A stretch of 64,000 nt of DNA from Proteles cristata cristata (GCA_017311185.1 JAESUZ010003531.1:62001-126000), one strand, 5' to 3'. Counted from the stretch's first letter, positions 31,672 through 43,110 are shown. A program made the numbers and translations. The notes: generated by a model not told the origin, from the sequence alone.

Positions 31672-34600
31672 TTAAGTTCCTCCTAATCCTCCTATACGTG
31701 CACACATATGATATTTGTCCTTCTCTGCCTGACTTATTTCGCTCAGCATAACACCCTCAAGGTCCATCCATGTTGCTACACATGGCCAGATTTCATTGTT
31801 TCTCATTGCCATGTAGTATTCCATGGTATAGATAAACCACATCTTCTTGATCCATTCATCTGTTGATGGACACTTAGGCTCTTTCCAGGTTTTAGCTATT
31901 GTGGATAGTGCTGCTATGAACATTGGGGTACATGTGTTCCTATGCATCAACATTTCTGTATCCCTTGGGTAAATTCCTAGCAGTGCTATTGCAGGGTCAT
32001 AGGGGAGTTCTATTGTTAGTTTCCTTAGGAACCTCCACACTGTTTTCCAGAGGGGCTGTACCAGTTTACATTCCCACCAACAGTGTAGGAGGGTGCCCGT
32101 TTCTCCACATCCTCGCCAGCATCTAGAGTTCTCTGATTGGCTCATTTTAGCCACTCTGACTGGCGTGAGGTGGTATCTCAGTGTGGTTTTGATTTGTATT
32201 TCCCTGATGAGGAGCGATGCTGAGCATCGTTTCATGTGTCTGTTGGCCATCTGGATGTCCTCTTTGGAGAAGTGTCTGTTCATATCTTCTGCCCATTTCT
32301 TCACTGGGTTGTTTGCTTTTCGGGCGTGTAGTTTGGTGAGTTCCTTGTAGATTCTGGATATCAACCCTTTATCTGATATGTCATTTGCAACTATCTTTTC
32401 CCATTCCGTTGGTTGCCTATTAATTTTCTGGGTTGTTTCCTTGGCTGTGCAGAAGCTTTTAATCTTGAGGAGGTCCCAACAGTTTATTTTTGCTCTTGAT
32501 TCCCTTGCTTTTGGGGATGTGTCAAGTAAGAAGTTGCTGCGGTGGAGGTCAAGGAGGTTGTTTCCTGCTTTCTCCTCTAGGGTGTTGATAGTTTCCTGTC
32601 TCACGTTCAGGTCCTTTATCCATTTTGAGTTTATTTTTGTGCATGGTGTGAGAAAATGATCTAGTTTCATTCTTCTGCATGTTGCTGTCCAGTTCTCCCA
32701 ACACCATCTGTTAAAAAGGCTGTCTTTTTCCATTGGATATTCTTTCCTGCTTTGTCAAAGATTAGTTGGCTGTATACTTTTGGGTCCACTTCTGAGTTCT
32801 CAATTCTCTTCCATTGGTCTATGTGTCTGTTTTTGTGCCAATACCATACTGTCTTGATGATGACAGCTTTGTAGTAGAGGCTAAAGTCTGGGATGGTGAT
32901 CCCTCCCGTTTTGGTTTTATTTTTCAGGATTACTTTGGCTATTCGGGGTCTTTTGTGGTTCCATACAAATTTTTGGATAGTTTGTTCTAGTTTTGAGAAG
33001 TATGCTGGTGCAATTTTGATTGGAATTGCATTGAATGTGTAGAGTGCTTTGGGTAGTAATGACATCTTTAGTATATTTATTCTTCCTATCCATGAGCATG
33101 GAATGTTTTTCCATTTCTTTGTGTCTTCTTCAATTTCCTTCATAAGTTTTCTATAGTTTTCATCATACAGATCTCTTGTATCCTTGGTTAGGTTTATTCC
33201 GAGGTATTTTATGGTTTTTTGTGCAATTGTGAATGGGATCAGTTTCTTGATTTCTCTTTCTGTTGCTTCATTGTTGGTGTATAAAAATGCAACCGATTTC
33301 TGTACGTTGATTTTGTACTCTGCAACTTGGCTGAATTCTTGGATCAGTTCTAGTAGGCTTCTGGTGGAGTCTGTCGGGTTTTCTATGTAGAGTATCATGT
33401 CATCTGCGAAGAGTGAAAGTTTGACTTCCTCTTTGCCAATTCTGATGCCTTTGATTTCCTTTTGGTGTCTGATGGCTGATGCTAGGACTTCCAGCACTAT
33501 GTTAAACAGCAGTGGTGAGAGTGGGCATCCCTGTCGTGTTCCTGATCTCAGGGGGAAAGCTCTGAGTTTTTCCCCGTTGAGGATGATGTTAGCTGAAGGC
33601 TTCTCATAGATGGCTTTGATGATGTTTAAGTAGGTTCCTTCTATCCCAACTTTCTCGAGAGTCTTTATTAAGAAGGGATGCTGTATTTTGTCAAATGCTT
33701 TTTCTGCATCTATTGACAGGATCATATGGTTTTTATCTTTTCTTTTATTGATATGATGTATCACATTGATTGATTTGTGAATGTTGAACCAGCCCTGTAA
33801 CCCAGGAATGAATCCCACTTGATCTTGGTGGATGATTCTTTTGATATGCTGCTGGATTCGATTTGCAAGGATCTTGTTGAGAATTTTTGCATCCGTATTC
33901 ATCAAGGATATTGGCCTGTAGTTCTCTTTTTTTGCTGGATCTCTGTCTGGCTTGGGAATCAGTGTGATGCTGGCTTCATAAAATGAATCCGGGAGTTTTC
34001 CTTCGCTTTCTATTTTTTGGAATAACTTGAGAAGAATTTGGATTAATTCTGTTTTAAATGTCTGGTAGAATTCCCCAGGGAAGCCGTCAGGTCCAGGGCT
34101 CTTATTTGTTGGGAGATTTTTGATCACTGATTCAATTTCTTCACTCGTTATGGGTCTGTTCAGGTTTTCTATTTCTTCCCGTGTGAATTTTGGTAGTGAG
34201 TTTGTGTTTAGGAATTTATCCATTTCTTCTAAGTTGTCCAATTTGTTGGCATATAATTTTTCATAGTATTCCCTGATAATTGCTTGTATTTCTGAGGGGT
34301 TGGTTGTAATAAGTCCATTTTCATTCATAATTTTGTCTATTTGTGTGCTCTCTCTTTTCTTTTGGATAAGTCTGGCTAGAGGTTTGTCAATTTTGTTTAC
34401 CTTTTCAAAAAACCAACTCTTGGTTTCATTGATCTGTTCAATTGTTTCTTTCGTCTCTATGTTGTTTATTTCTGCTCTAATTTTTACTATTTCTCTTCTT
34501 CTACTGGGTTTAGGGCGTTCTTGTTGCTCTGCCTCTAGTTCCTTAAGGTGAGCTGTTAGATTTTGGACTTGCGCTTTTTCTAATCTCTTGAATTAGGCCT

Positions 34601-35525
34601 GGAGAGCAATGTACTTTCCTCTTAGGACTGCCTTTGCCGCATCCCATAGATTTTGAATTGTTGTGTTTTCATTTTCATTTGTTTCCATATATTTTTTAAT
34701 TTCATCTCTAATTGCCTGATTGGCCCATTCATTCTTTAGAAGGGTGTTCTTTAACCTCCATGTTTTTGGAAGTTTTCCAGACTTCTTCCTGTAATTGATT
34801 TCAAGTCTCAAAGCATTGTGATCTGACAGTGTGCATGGTATCATCTCTATTCTTTTATATTTATTGAGGGCTGCTTTATGTCCCAGTATGTGATCTATCT
34901 TGGAGAATGTGCCATGCGCACTTGAGAAGAAAGTAAATTCCCTGGCCTCAGGATGTAAAGTTCTAAATATATCCGTCAGGTCCATCTGGTCCAATGTATC
35001 TGTCAAGTCCATTATTTCTTTAGTGATTTTCTGTCTGGTTGACCTATCCATGGCTGTAAGCGGAGTATTAAAGTCCCCTGCTATTAGCACATTCTTATCT
35101 AGAAGCTTGTTTCTGTTTGTGATTAATTGTTTTAGATATTTAGGTGCTCCCATATTTGGTGCGTAGACATTTATGATTGTTAGTTCTTCCTGATGGATGG
35201 ACCCTGTAATTATTATGTAGTGCCCTTCTTCATCTCTTGTGATTGTCTTTACTTTAAAGTCCAGTTTGTCTGATATAAGTATAGCTACTCCGGCTTTCTT
35301 TTGATTTCCTGTAGCATGATATATATTTCTCCACCCCCTTACTTTTAATCTGAAGGTATCTTCCCGTCTAAAATGAGTTTCTTGTAGACAGCACATAGAT
35401 GGATTTTGTTTTTTAATCCATTCTGCTACCCTATGTCTTTTGATTGAAGCATTCAGCCCATTTACGTTCAGTGTTATTATTGAAATATGTGGGTTTAGAG
35501 TCTTTGTATCTTTTGTAGGGTTCAT
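31672..35525 (-). pseudogene. L1 ORF2 protein (endonuclease-reverse transcriptase), two lesions
   Basis: It nicks target DNA and reverse-transcribes L1 RNA in the nucleus. The endonuclease domain (first ~240 codons) shows NVNGLNA, QETHF, GDFNTPL and SDHNA. The RT domain shows [20 protein letters not shown] and the catalytic [10 protein letters not shown]. The C-terminal Cys-rich motif is [14 protein letters not shown]. The start ATG (at 35525 on the minus strand) lies 46 bp after the ORF1 stop, as usual. The first lesion is a TAA at 34593-34595 after codon 310, between EN and RT. The second is a one-base loss in a five-T run at 32725-32729, which moves the last 350 codons to another frame. 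Both domains are otherwise continuous. The usual length is about 1275-1280 residues. As it stands it gives no full product. Confidence 0.93.
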
Positions 35526-35571
35526 GTTTGTGGTGGTGTCTCTGGAATCTTTGTTCCTTACAACCTTTCCT

Positions 35572-36466
35572 TCATAGCATCCCCCTCAGGATTTCTTGTA
35601 GGGCTGGCTTCGTGGTGACAAATTCTTTCAATTTCTGTTTGTTTGGAAAGGTTTTTATCTCTCCTTCTATTTTGAATGACAGGCTTGCTGGATAGAGGAT
35701 TCTTGGCTGCATATTTTTACTGTTCATCACATTGAAGATCTCTTGCCATTCCTTTCTGGCCTGCCACGTTTCAGTAGATAGGTCTGTCACCACTCTGATG
35801 GGTTTCCCTTTGTATGTGAGGGCCCTTTTCTCCCTAGCTGCTTTCAAAGTTCTCTCTTTGTCCTTGTATTTTGCCATTTTTATGATGATATGTCGTGCAG
35901 AAGATCGATTCAAGTTACGTCTGAGAGGAGTCCTCTGAGCCTCTTGTATTTCCACATTGACTTCCTTCCCCAGGTCGGGGAAGTTCTCTGCTATAATTTG
36001 TTCCAGGACTCCTTCAGCACCTTTCCCTCTCTCTTCCTCTTCTGGCATTCCTATGATACAGATATTGTTGCGTTTGACTGTGTCGCTGAGCTCTCGAATT
36101 CTTCTTTCCTGTTCCTGGATCAGTTTGTCTCTTTTTTTTGTCAGCTTCTTGTTTTTCTAGAATGGTGTCTTCTAAATCACTTATTCTCCTTTCTTCTTCT
36201 TCAAGCCGTGCATTGGAGGCCTCTAATTTATTATGGATCTCATTTATCGCATTTTTTAATTCTTCATGCCTATTTTTATTTTCCATTCTGTCTGTAGTCA
36301 TAGTTTCTTTGATGTCGCCTATGTTTTTTTCAAGCCCTGCTATTAATTTCACCATTATTATTCTAAAATCTTGTTCACTTATGCTGCTGATATCTGTTTT
36401 GAGCAGTTCATTAGCTGTCATTTCTTCTTGGAGTTTCTTTGGAGGAGAGCTCTTTCGTTTCGTCAT
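35572..36466 (-). pseudogene. L1 ORF1 protein (trimeric RNA-binding chaperone), one frameshift
   Basis: It coats L1 RNA in the cytoplasmic ribonucleoprotein. The N-terminal part (36014-36466) starts MTKRKSSPPKK and runs into a coiled coil (IGDIKETM through ISDLEDTILEKQE). The C-terminal part (35572-36048, another frame) has the RRM and CTD words FPDLGKEVNVEIQEAQRTP, RHIIIKMAKYKDKERTL and TWQARKEWQ. The two frames part at an eight-T run (36132-36139), a typical slippage site. The total would be about 298 residues, normal for the family. The stop is at 35572-35574. Confidence 0.92.
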
Positions 36467-36769
36467 TTTAGTTGGCTTTCTGGCTCTTGTTGGTTTTAAA
36501 GACCTGTTATGCTCTCTGTTTCTATGAGCGCTGCTATATCCAAGAAACTCTTTGACTTTCCAAGGCCTATCCTTTCAGAGATTGTTTTTTGAATGGTATC
36601 CCTCGGTCACTCTTGTTGGGACCTTAGTTATTTTATTTTCCTTTTCGTAGTGATATTTGGGACTCTTCACCTTGTGTACTCTAGCTTGTTTCTTGAGGTA
36701 GCCCTGGAAAAGAAAACAGACACACAAACACACAGGGAGCAGGAGCACACAAACGCACAGGCTGATTCA

Positions 36770-36915
36770 ACTAACATGAAAAGTGAGAGGGAAAACGAAA
36801 AAGTTAATAGAAAAGATGGAGGAGGGAGGGCGAATAGGGAGCATAAAATACATAAAAGGGTCAAAAAGGGGAAAAGAAAAGGAAAAAAGAAGAAAACCGA
36901 TGGACAAAGAATAGT
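36770..36915. repeat. purine-rich tract (proximal 5'UTR)
   Basis: The plus strand is A/G-rich with few pyrimidines. The homologous stretch is at 4770-4890 in the older L1. Confidence 0.7.
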
Positions 36916-37261
36916 TTAAAGCATATACCTGGATTTCCCAGCTACAGTTAAATAACCGTGTGTATGCAGTGCTGGTTGAAGAGCATAGAGAAAAAGAGAG
37001 AAGGCAGGGCGAGACAAGGCAGATTTGGAAATAGAATGAACAGGCAGAAGGGATAAGAATCTTTTTTCAAAGAGGTAAAGGGTAGAATATGGTTGGATAG
37101 GTTAGAGAAGGATGCTGGAATTATCCAGAGAAACTATATAGTCTAATTACTCCTGAGAGAAATAGCTGAAAAAGTTGGTAGGTGTAGAATTTACATTTAC
37201 AGAATGGACTTGTGATTGTTTAAGCAAGCTGGCGACCAGGGTTAATCAGGTCAGTGTTTTG

Positions 37262-37376
37262 GGGGAAAAAGCGAGAAAAGAGAAAGAAGAAGAAAAAAAG
37301 AGAAAAGAAAGGGGAAAAAAAAGAAAGAAGAAAAAAAAGGGAAAAAAAAACAAAAAAAGGGGGGAAAAAAAGGGAG
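37262..37376. repeat. polypurine tract (GAAA/GGGAAAA units)
   Basis: Almost pure A and G on the plus strand over 115 bp, made from GAAA, GAAG and GGGGAAAA units. It lies between the AT-rich and GC-rich halves of the L1 leader. Confidence 0.9.
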
Positions 37377-38370
37377 GAGGGCACCTCTCAGGCAGGGATG
37401 GGCGTGGCGTGATCCGATGCCTCAGGCGGGGTTTCTGCCTTGGTGGTTGTGGGGAGGAGAGTGAGGATGAGGGTGCTTCAGTCCCTTCTTGAATCCCGCG
37501 CTGCAGCTCGCTTTTTTTTTTTTTTTTGGCGTGTCAACTCCCCGTTCCGGGGACGCAGCCGAAGTTGGTTGCACTCTTCAACCCAGGCCAGTTCCAATCT
37601 CCAAATCCCAGTCCGTGCCCCACTGAAGTTGCCTTAGACACAGCTTCCCAGACAACCCCCTCGGGCTATTCCAGGCTCCCTGCTGAGCTCTGGGGGCGGA
37701 GTCAGGATCGCTGCTTCCTTCTCTGGGTCGGGCTGGTGGGCATGCGCGGGGGCTTGCCTGCCGGGTCCGCGTAGCCTGAGCCCGCTGGAGTGAGGAAAAC
37801 CGGGTCTCTCTATGGCTCGTCACCCGAAACACGAACTCACAGGCAAATTTCCCAGTTTTTAGCTTTTTGCTTTCCCTCTCGAGTTCCAGCCAGCCAGGAG
37901 CGTGGACGCCCGGTGTCTGCGCGTCTCCTTCAGGGGTCCCAGCTGCCCTGGAGCTACAATGGCGGCAGGCGCACCCGTGCCGCTTTAAAAACCAACTTCC
38001 AGAAGCGGCACAAAGAAGCAGTTTGTGTGCTCAGCCTCCCCCAGGACCAGTTGTCGCGAGGGCACCTGGTGTGCAGGTATCTGGCAAGTACGGTCTTTCT
38101 ATGCACCGAGAGGAGATTTTTCTGTCTCGGACTCTCTCCTTTTCCCCTCTCACTCCCCGTAGAGGGTAGAGGGGGATCGCCTCCCACGCTGGAGGCTCCG
38201 ATCCCGGCCCGATTTTACCTTCCCCGGTTCGCACTCACGTTAGAAGGCTTTCTCAGTGGATTCTGCATCCTTTTTCTCTGAGTCTCTCAGGTTTTGTATG
38301 GTTTCCAATGGCTTCAGATCTTTTCTGTGTGATGTATGGGCGCGAGTGCAAGTACGGAGCTCCTTACTTC

Positions 38371-38391
38371 TCCGCCATCTTGCCTCCTCCC
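38371..38391 (-). promoter_or_regulatory. YY1-type site at L1 start
   Basis: The minus strand reads CAAGATGGC at the very beginning of the element. In human L1 the same position binds YY1 and sets the transcription start. The role here is inferred from position and match. Confidence 0.65.
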
Positions 38392-38408
38392 TAGGTAGGT
38401 TTATTCTT
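38392..38408. repeat. target-site duplication, right copy
   Basis: Identical to 31446-31462. Confidence 0.97.
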
Positions 38409-38490
38409 ATGGTTTTTGCAGCAATTATAAGTGGGATTGATTATTTGACAGGTATTTTCCTTAATATTGGAATTTCCTTTAATGTGGGAA
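38409..38490 (-). mobile_element. old L1 ORF2 fragment (right of the inserted L1)
   Basis: 'tggtttttgcagcaattata' continues the ORF2 sequence broken at 31445. Confidence 0.65.
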
Positions 38491-39290
38491 TAAAGTGAAA
38501 AATGCTGAAGCAAGCCTAAAATAAGATGATGTGGATTTTGTTGAGTGCAAATCTTGAAGTCATCAGTGTTAAATCCTGTGGCTGCCCAATCACTTTGCTT
38601 TTATGGCACAAAGAGAACCCAGTATCTTGTTCTGGATTCCTGAACTGTGAACAAGTTGAAGATTGTTGGCAATACTGGTAACAGAGGAGTTATCAAAGCA
38701 ATTTATGAATTGTGTGCTATGGAATAAATCACCTGGATTTTTTAAGCAATAGTCTGGAGGACATTTTTCAGCTCTTGTTACCGCCAAATAATACAGAAGC
38801 TCAAATTGCAGCTGAGAGACACAACAAAAAGAAAATCAGTGCTCAAGCATTAGTCACTGAGGCTGATTGCTTATACTGAACTTTGCAAGTTAATTTCTTC
38901 AGGAATGTGCCAACATATCCTTCTCTGCGAAGTGAAGAACTTCCGACGACAACTGAAGCTGTTTGGGAAATGGGTGGATGAGCAAAGGTAACAGGTTAAA
39001 GAAAATATACAGTCTGGATTTCCAAATACAGCCTGAGAAAGATGCCACAAATGAAGATAGGAAAAAAAAAAGGCAAGTGGAAATCTAAACAGCCTTCAAG
39101 AGCTGAGTGTTATCAATGGGAGAGATGAGGAAGAAGTGAAGTTTCAAGTGTTTGTCATGTGGAAAGACGTGGGAGATGGTGCTCCCACCCCTTTTAAAGG
39201 TCTGGATGGCTCATTCTGGCCACATGCCCAACGAGTCTAATAAGGGACAATAAATATATTACTTCCCAGTGGAAAAGATACACAGTCCTA
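38491..39290 (+). pseudogene. unidentified degraded coding-like sequence
   Basis: Between 38740 and 39240 the plus strand can be read in long pieces of different frames with a normal amino-acid mix (for example NTEAQIAAERHNKKK near 38796 and EEVKFQVFVMWKDVGDG near 39133), separated by frameshifts and stops. This resembles an old processed pseudogene, but I do not recognise the parent and no poly(A) tail or target duplication is clear. It may also be an unknown repeat. Confidence 0.3.
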
Positions 39291-39780
39291 TCAGTCTTTG
39301 ATTAGAGGGAGTCCCTCTAGCCTCTGTGTCCCTACCCCAACTCCATTCCCTGAGAGGCAACTATACTGAAAAGCTGGAGAACATAGTCATTTGAGACTTT
39401 ATGGCAATTGGATATAGACATATCTACATCTGATTTATTGCCAAAACAAAAAATGCAGCCTTTTGGCGTATGGTTCAAAATGCAGCCCACACTAAGAGTG
39501 CTCGTTCAGTGTGATTCCTGGCAATGGCTTTCATGATTAAATATAATGCTCACTACAGGACTGAGTTCAATGAGAACAAAGTGCTTGCTCTCATTGTCTT
39601 TACCATAACAAGATCGACAGACACCCAGGGAGCAATGGAGGCATGCAAATCAACCGGTGAAATTGAACACATTGTAATAAATGATGATCAGGGATGTAGA
39701 TACTTATATGGAAATTTTTTCAATTCATTCTTATTTCATATCACACATAAATGTCAATATTAAGTGCAATCCACTCTTAA
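39291..39780 (+). other. possible old L1 3'UTR debris, otherwise unassigned
   Basis: The words around 'ccaactccattccctgagag' recall ancient L1 3' regions. The 79-codon frame at 39524-39763 has no recognised domain. Confidence 0.35.
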
Positions 39781-40440
39781 ATATAAACAAAAAATATACA
39801 GAAAGTAGAAAATAACATAAGTCACTGTGTTTACATTCTTACAGAATGTTTCAGATAAGACACAAAATACCCTGACATTAAAACAAATGGATGATTTTGA
39901 CTATATTAAATAAGCCAGTTATATTAATGAGAAAAAAAATAAAGAGCACTGAAATAAACCCCAAAATGAGAAAAATATTTTCAACATGTATGAGGAAAAA
40001 ATATATAAAGTCGGTAAAACGAAAGAAACACCTCAAGAGTTAATCCAGATATCTGATAAACAGATGAACATATATTCAACCTTTTGTCCAGTAGAAAAAT
40101 GCATATTAAAACCAGTTAGATATCTTTCTATAACAAGCATGTTTCCATATATTAAATATTCAAACAATAACACATATCGTTGAAGGATAGAAACAAAAGA
40201 AAATTTCATAATGTGATGGTGTGAATATGATTTGCTATACTAATTTTGGAAAATGGTTCAGCACTTTATGACTCAACAATTAAAATTTTAAACACAAAAG
40301 GTAAACTATTTTTTAACTTAAGGCAATGAGAAACAAATATATGAATGTCCATAAAATATTTTTATAATATCCCCAAATGGATAAAATCCTAGTGTCCATC
40401 AAAATATAGATTGAATGAATAAATTTACTCATATTTATAA
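39781..40440 (+). mobile_element. old L1, end of ORF2 and 3'UTR
   Basis: 'gatgattttgactatatta', 'tccagatatctgataaacag' and 'gtccagtagaaaaatgcata' are the order of an ancient L1 3' region on the plus strand. It is degraded. Confidence 0.7.
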
Positions 40441-40444
40441 AATA

Positions 40445-40976
40445 CAAAATTTGGGATTGTAGTTCAAGATGGTGGAGCAGCATGGAATCTCTCAGCTTGT
40501 CTTATCCTTAAAGACACAACTAGACTTGGACACTTTGGACTTTGGACACTTTGGAAACTGATCTGAGGATTTTGCATACCTTTGAAATTGATCTGAGGAA
40601 TAACACAACGATCTACAATACTTCAGCCACAGAACATGGCCACTAAGTGGTGCAGGGAGGTAAAATGGGGGAGAGAAAAGACATAGAATGTAAGGAACTG
40701 TTTAGTGGAGAGAGGACAGAAAAGGAGAAATGGGGAGAGTGTGGCACATGAAGACAGTGCAGGAAAAGCACTTATCCCAAAAGTAACTGGAAAGAAAGTG
40801 AAAGATTGAAAATACTCACATGAGTGTGAACAAAAAGTATGGTCCCCAAAACCACTGATGGAGAGAAAGGAGAGGGTTTTTATACAATTAAGATTCTATG
40901 AATGAAAGAAGTCAGAGTTTGAAATTCCAGAGCCCAGTGTCTGGTAGCACTCTGATGAAGTTCAAAGAGGAAATCC
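40445..40976 (+). mobile_element. older L1 5'UTR, cut by an L1 insertion
   Basis: It begins near 'caagatggtggagcagcatgg', the L1 start signature with a YY1-like core, and continues in leader sequence until the young L1 at 40977. The same host L1 seems to resume at about 42028 in the endonuclease region, so ORF1 is missing. Confidence 0.6.
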
Positions 40977-42012
40977 CCAGTTTACATTCCCACCAACAGT
41001 GTAGGAGGGTGCCCGTTTCTCCACATCCTTGCCATCATCTAGAGTTCTCTGATTGGCTCATTTTAGCCACTCTGACTGGCATGAGGTGGTATCTCCGTGT
41101 GGTTTTGATTTGTATTTCCCTGATGAGGAGGGATGCTGAGCATCATTTCATGTGTTTGTTGGCCATCTGATTGTCCTCTTTAGAGAAGTGTCTGTTCATA
41201 TCTTCTGCCCATTTCTTCACTGGGTTGTTTGTTTTTCGGGTGTGGAGTTTGGTGAGATCCTTATAGATTCTGGATATTAACCCTTTATCTGATATGTCAT
41301 TTGCAACTATCTTTTCCCATTCCATTGGTTGTCTGTTAGTTTTATGGGTTGTTTCCTTTGCTGTGCAGAAACGGGCACCCTCCTACACTGTTGGTGGGAA
41401 TGTAAACTGGTACAGTCCCTCTGGAAAACAGTGTGGAGGTTCCTCAGGAAACTAACAATAGAACTCCCCTATGACCCAGCAATAGCACTGTTAGGAATTT
41501 ACCCAAGGAATACAGAAATGTTGATGCATAGGAGCACATGTACCCCAATGTTCATAGCAGCACTCTCCACAATAGCTAAAACCTGGAAAGAGCCTAAGTG
41601 TCCATCCACAGATGAATGGATCAAGAAGATGTGGTTTATCTATACCATGGAATACTACATGGCAATGAGAAACAATGAAATGTGGCCATGTGTAGCAACA
41701 TGGATGGACCTTGAGGGTGTTATGCTGAGCGAAATAAGTCAGGCAGAGAAAGACAAATATCATATGTGTGCACGTATAGGAGGATTAGGAGGAGCTTAAC
41801 AGAGGACCAAGGGGGAGAAGAAGGGCGGAAATGGTGGGGGAAAGGGGGAGAGGCAAACCATGAGAGACTCTTGAATGCTGACAAAAACTGAGGACTGGTG
41901 GATGTGGGGGGGAGGAGGGGTGGGCATAGAGGAGGACACTTGTGGGGATGAGCACTGGGTGTTATGTGGAAACCAACTTGACAAGAAACTATTTGTAAAA
42001 AAAAAAAAAAAG
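40977..42012 (+). mobile_element. young L1 with 5' inversion (twin priming)
   Basis: 41369-42012 is a plus-strand L1 3' end (open frame 41329-41799 with the Cys-rich motif, 3'UTR, poly(A)). 40977-41368 is the adjacent upstream ORF2 segment in reverse orientation. The two parts overlap by 42 bp as a perfect inverted repeat (40977-41018 and 41369-41410). This is the known signature of twin-primed retrotransposition. No clear target duplication was seen, perhaps because the flank is A-rich. Confidence 0.93.
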
Positions 42013-42092
42013 AAAAGAAAAGAAAAAGAAAGCAGCAAAATACATTCTTTTCAAGTGCTTGTGAAAAGTTCTTCAACCAGAAAACAAGTCTT

Positions 42093-42312
42093 TTTTTTTT
42101 TTTAATTTTTTTAAATGTTTTTTTATTTATTTCCAGGAGACACAGAGAGAGAGACAGCTTGAGCAGGGGAGGGTCAGAGAGAGAGGGAGTCACAGACTGA
42201 AACAGGCTCCAGGCTCTGAGCTGGCAGTCAGCACAGAGCCCGACGCGGGGCTCGAACCCACGAACCGCGAGATCATGACCTAAGCGAACCGACTAAGCCA
42301 CCCAGGCGCCCC
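42093..42312 (-). mobile_element. CAN-SINE, young, with a 14-bp head deletion
   Basis: Young subfamily copy with target duplication 'agaaaacaagtctt' at 42079-42092 and 42314-42327. About 14 bp of the tRNA-like head near 42287 are missing compared with its sisters, which removes part of the A-box side. Confidence 0.95.
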
Positions 42313-42718
42313 GAGAAAACAAGTCTTAAACAATTCAGAATATTGAAACCACATCGTGTATCTTTTCCAATCACAACAATATGAAACTGCAAACAAAAGG
42401 AATTAAGGGAAGATGAGAAATACATGTAGAATCAGTACCATGTTACCAAATAATGAATGGGTTCACCAAGAAGTCAAAGAGGAAATAAAAAATACGTGGA
42501 GACAATTGAAAATGAAAACAATATTGCCCAAAATCTTTGTTAGCAAAAGCTGTTATTAGAGGGAAGATATAGCAATGCAGCTTTAACCAAGGACTAAGGA
42601 AAACTTCAAATAAACAATGTAACCTTGACTAAAGGAGCTAGAAAAGGAAGCACAGCTACAAACCAGCACAGAGAGAAAACGATAAAGATTACAGTAGAAG
42701 TAAATGAAAGAGATACTT

Positions 42719-42721
<3 letters not shown>

Positions 42722-42771
<50 letters not shown>
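42722..42771. repeat. (AC)n microsatellite
   Basis: Pure AC run of about 25 units. Confidence 0.97.
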
Positions 42772-42776
<5 letters not shown>

Positions 42777-42900
42777 GAACACTGCAACTGAAACCAGGAA
42801 CTAGCTCTTTGCAAAGAGAAACAAAATTGATAAAGCTTTATTCAAATTCATAGAGGGAAGAGAAAGAGATGAGGAAAGGACTCAAATTAATAAAAGCAGA

Positions 42901-43110
42901 GGCTCCTGGGTGGCTCAGTCAGTTAAGCGTCTGACTTCGGCTCAGGTCATGATCTCACAGTTCATGTGTTCTAGCCCCATGTGGGGCTCTGTGCTGACAG
43001 CTAGCTCAGAGCCTGAAGCCTACTTCGGATTCTGTGTGTGTCTCTCTCTCTGTCCCTCCTCTGCTCATGCTGTCTCTCTTTCTCTCTCTCTCATAAATAA
43101 ACAAAACATT
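42901..43110 (+). mobile_element. CAN-SINE, older type
   Basis: Head 'ggctcctgggtggctcag', 'gcctacttcggattctgtg', CT tract and A-rich tail. Confidence 0.92.

Larger units (their letters stand above)
31463..38391 (-). mobile_element. full-length LINE-1, young carnivore subfamily
   Basis: A 6.9-kb minus-strand L1 with all parts: poly(T) and 3'UTR (31463-31671), ORF2 (31672-35525), a 46-bp spacer, ORF1 (35572-36466) and a long 5'UTR (36467-38391) that ends at the canonical 'caagatggcggagaag' start. Perfect 17-bp target duplications flank it. Its 3' end is nearly identical to the truncated L1 at 14225-14929 and close to the one at 41369-42012. Only three obvious inactivating changes are seen in about 3.9 kb of ORF2 plus 0.9 kb of ORF1. 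Confidence 0.97.
36467..38391 (-). promoter_or_regulatory. L1 5'UTR / internal promoter
   Basis: A 1.9-kb leader upstream of ORF1. The distal 1 kb (37380-38391) is clearly richer in G+C and CpG than the rest of the window, as expected for an L1 RNA polymerase II promoter region. The proximal part has a long purine tract. Frames here on either strand are leader artefacts. Confidence 0.85.

Noticed and set aside
37175..38498. several frames of 65-163 codons on both strands
   Set aside because: They lie in the GC-rich L1 5'UTR, overlap each other and show no domain.
42583..42771. frame with a CVCV repeat, and similar TH repeats at 20104 and 55646
   Set aside because: AC/TG microsatellites give these dipeptide repeats.
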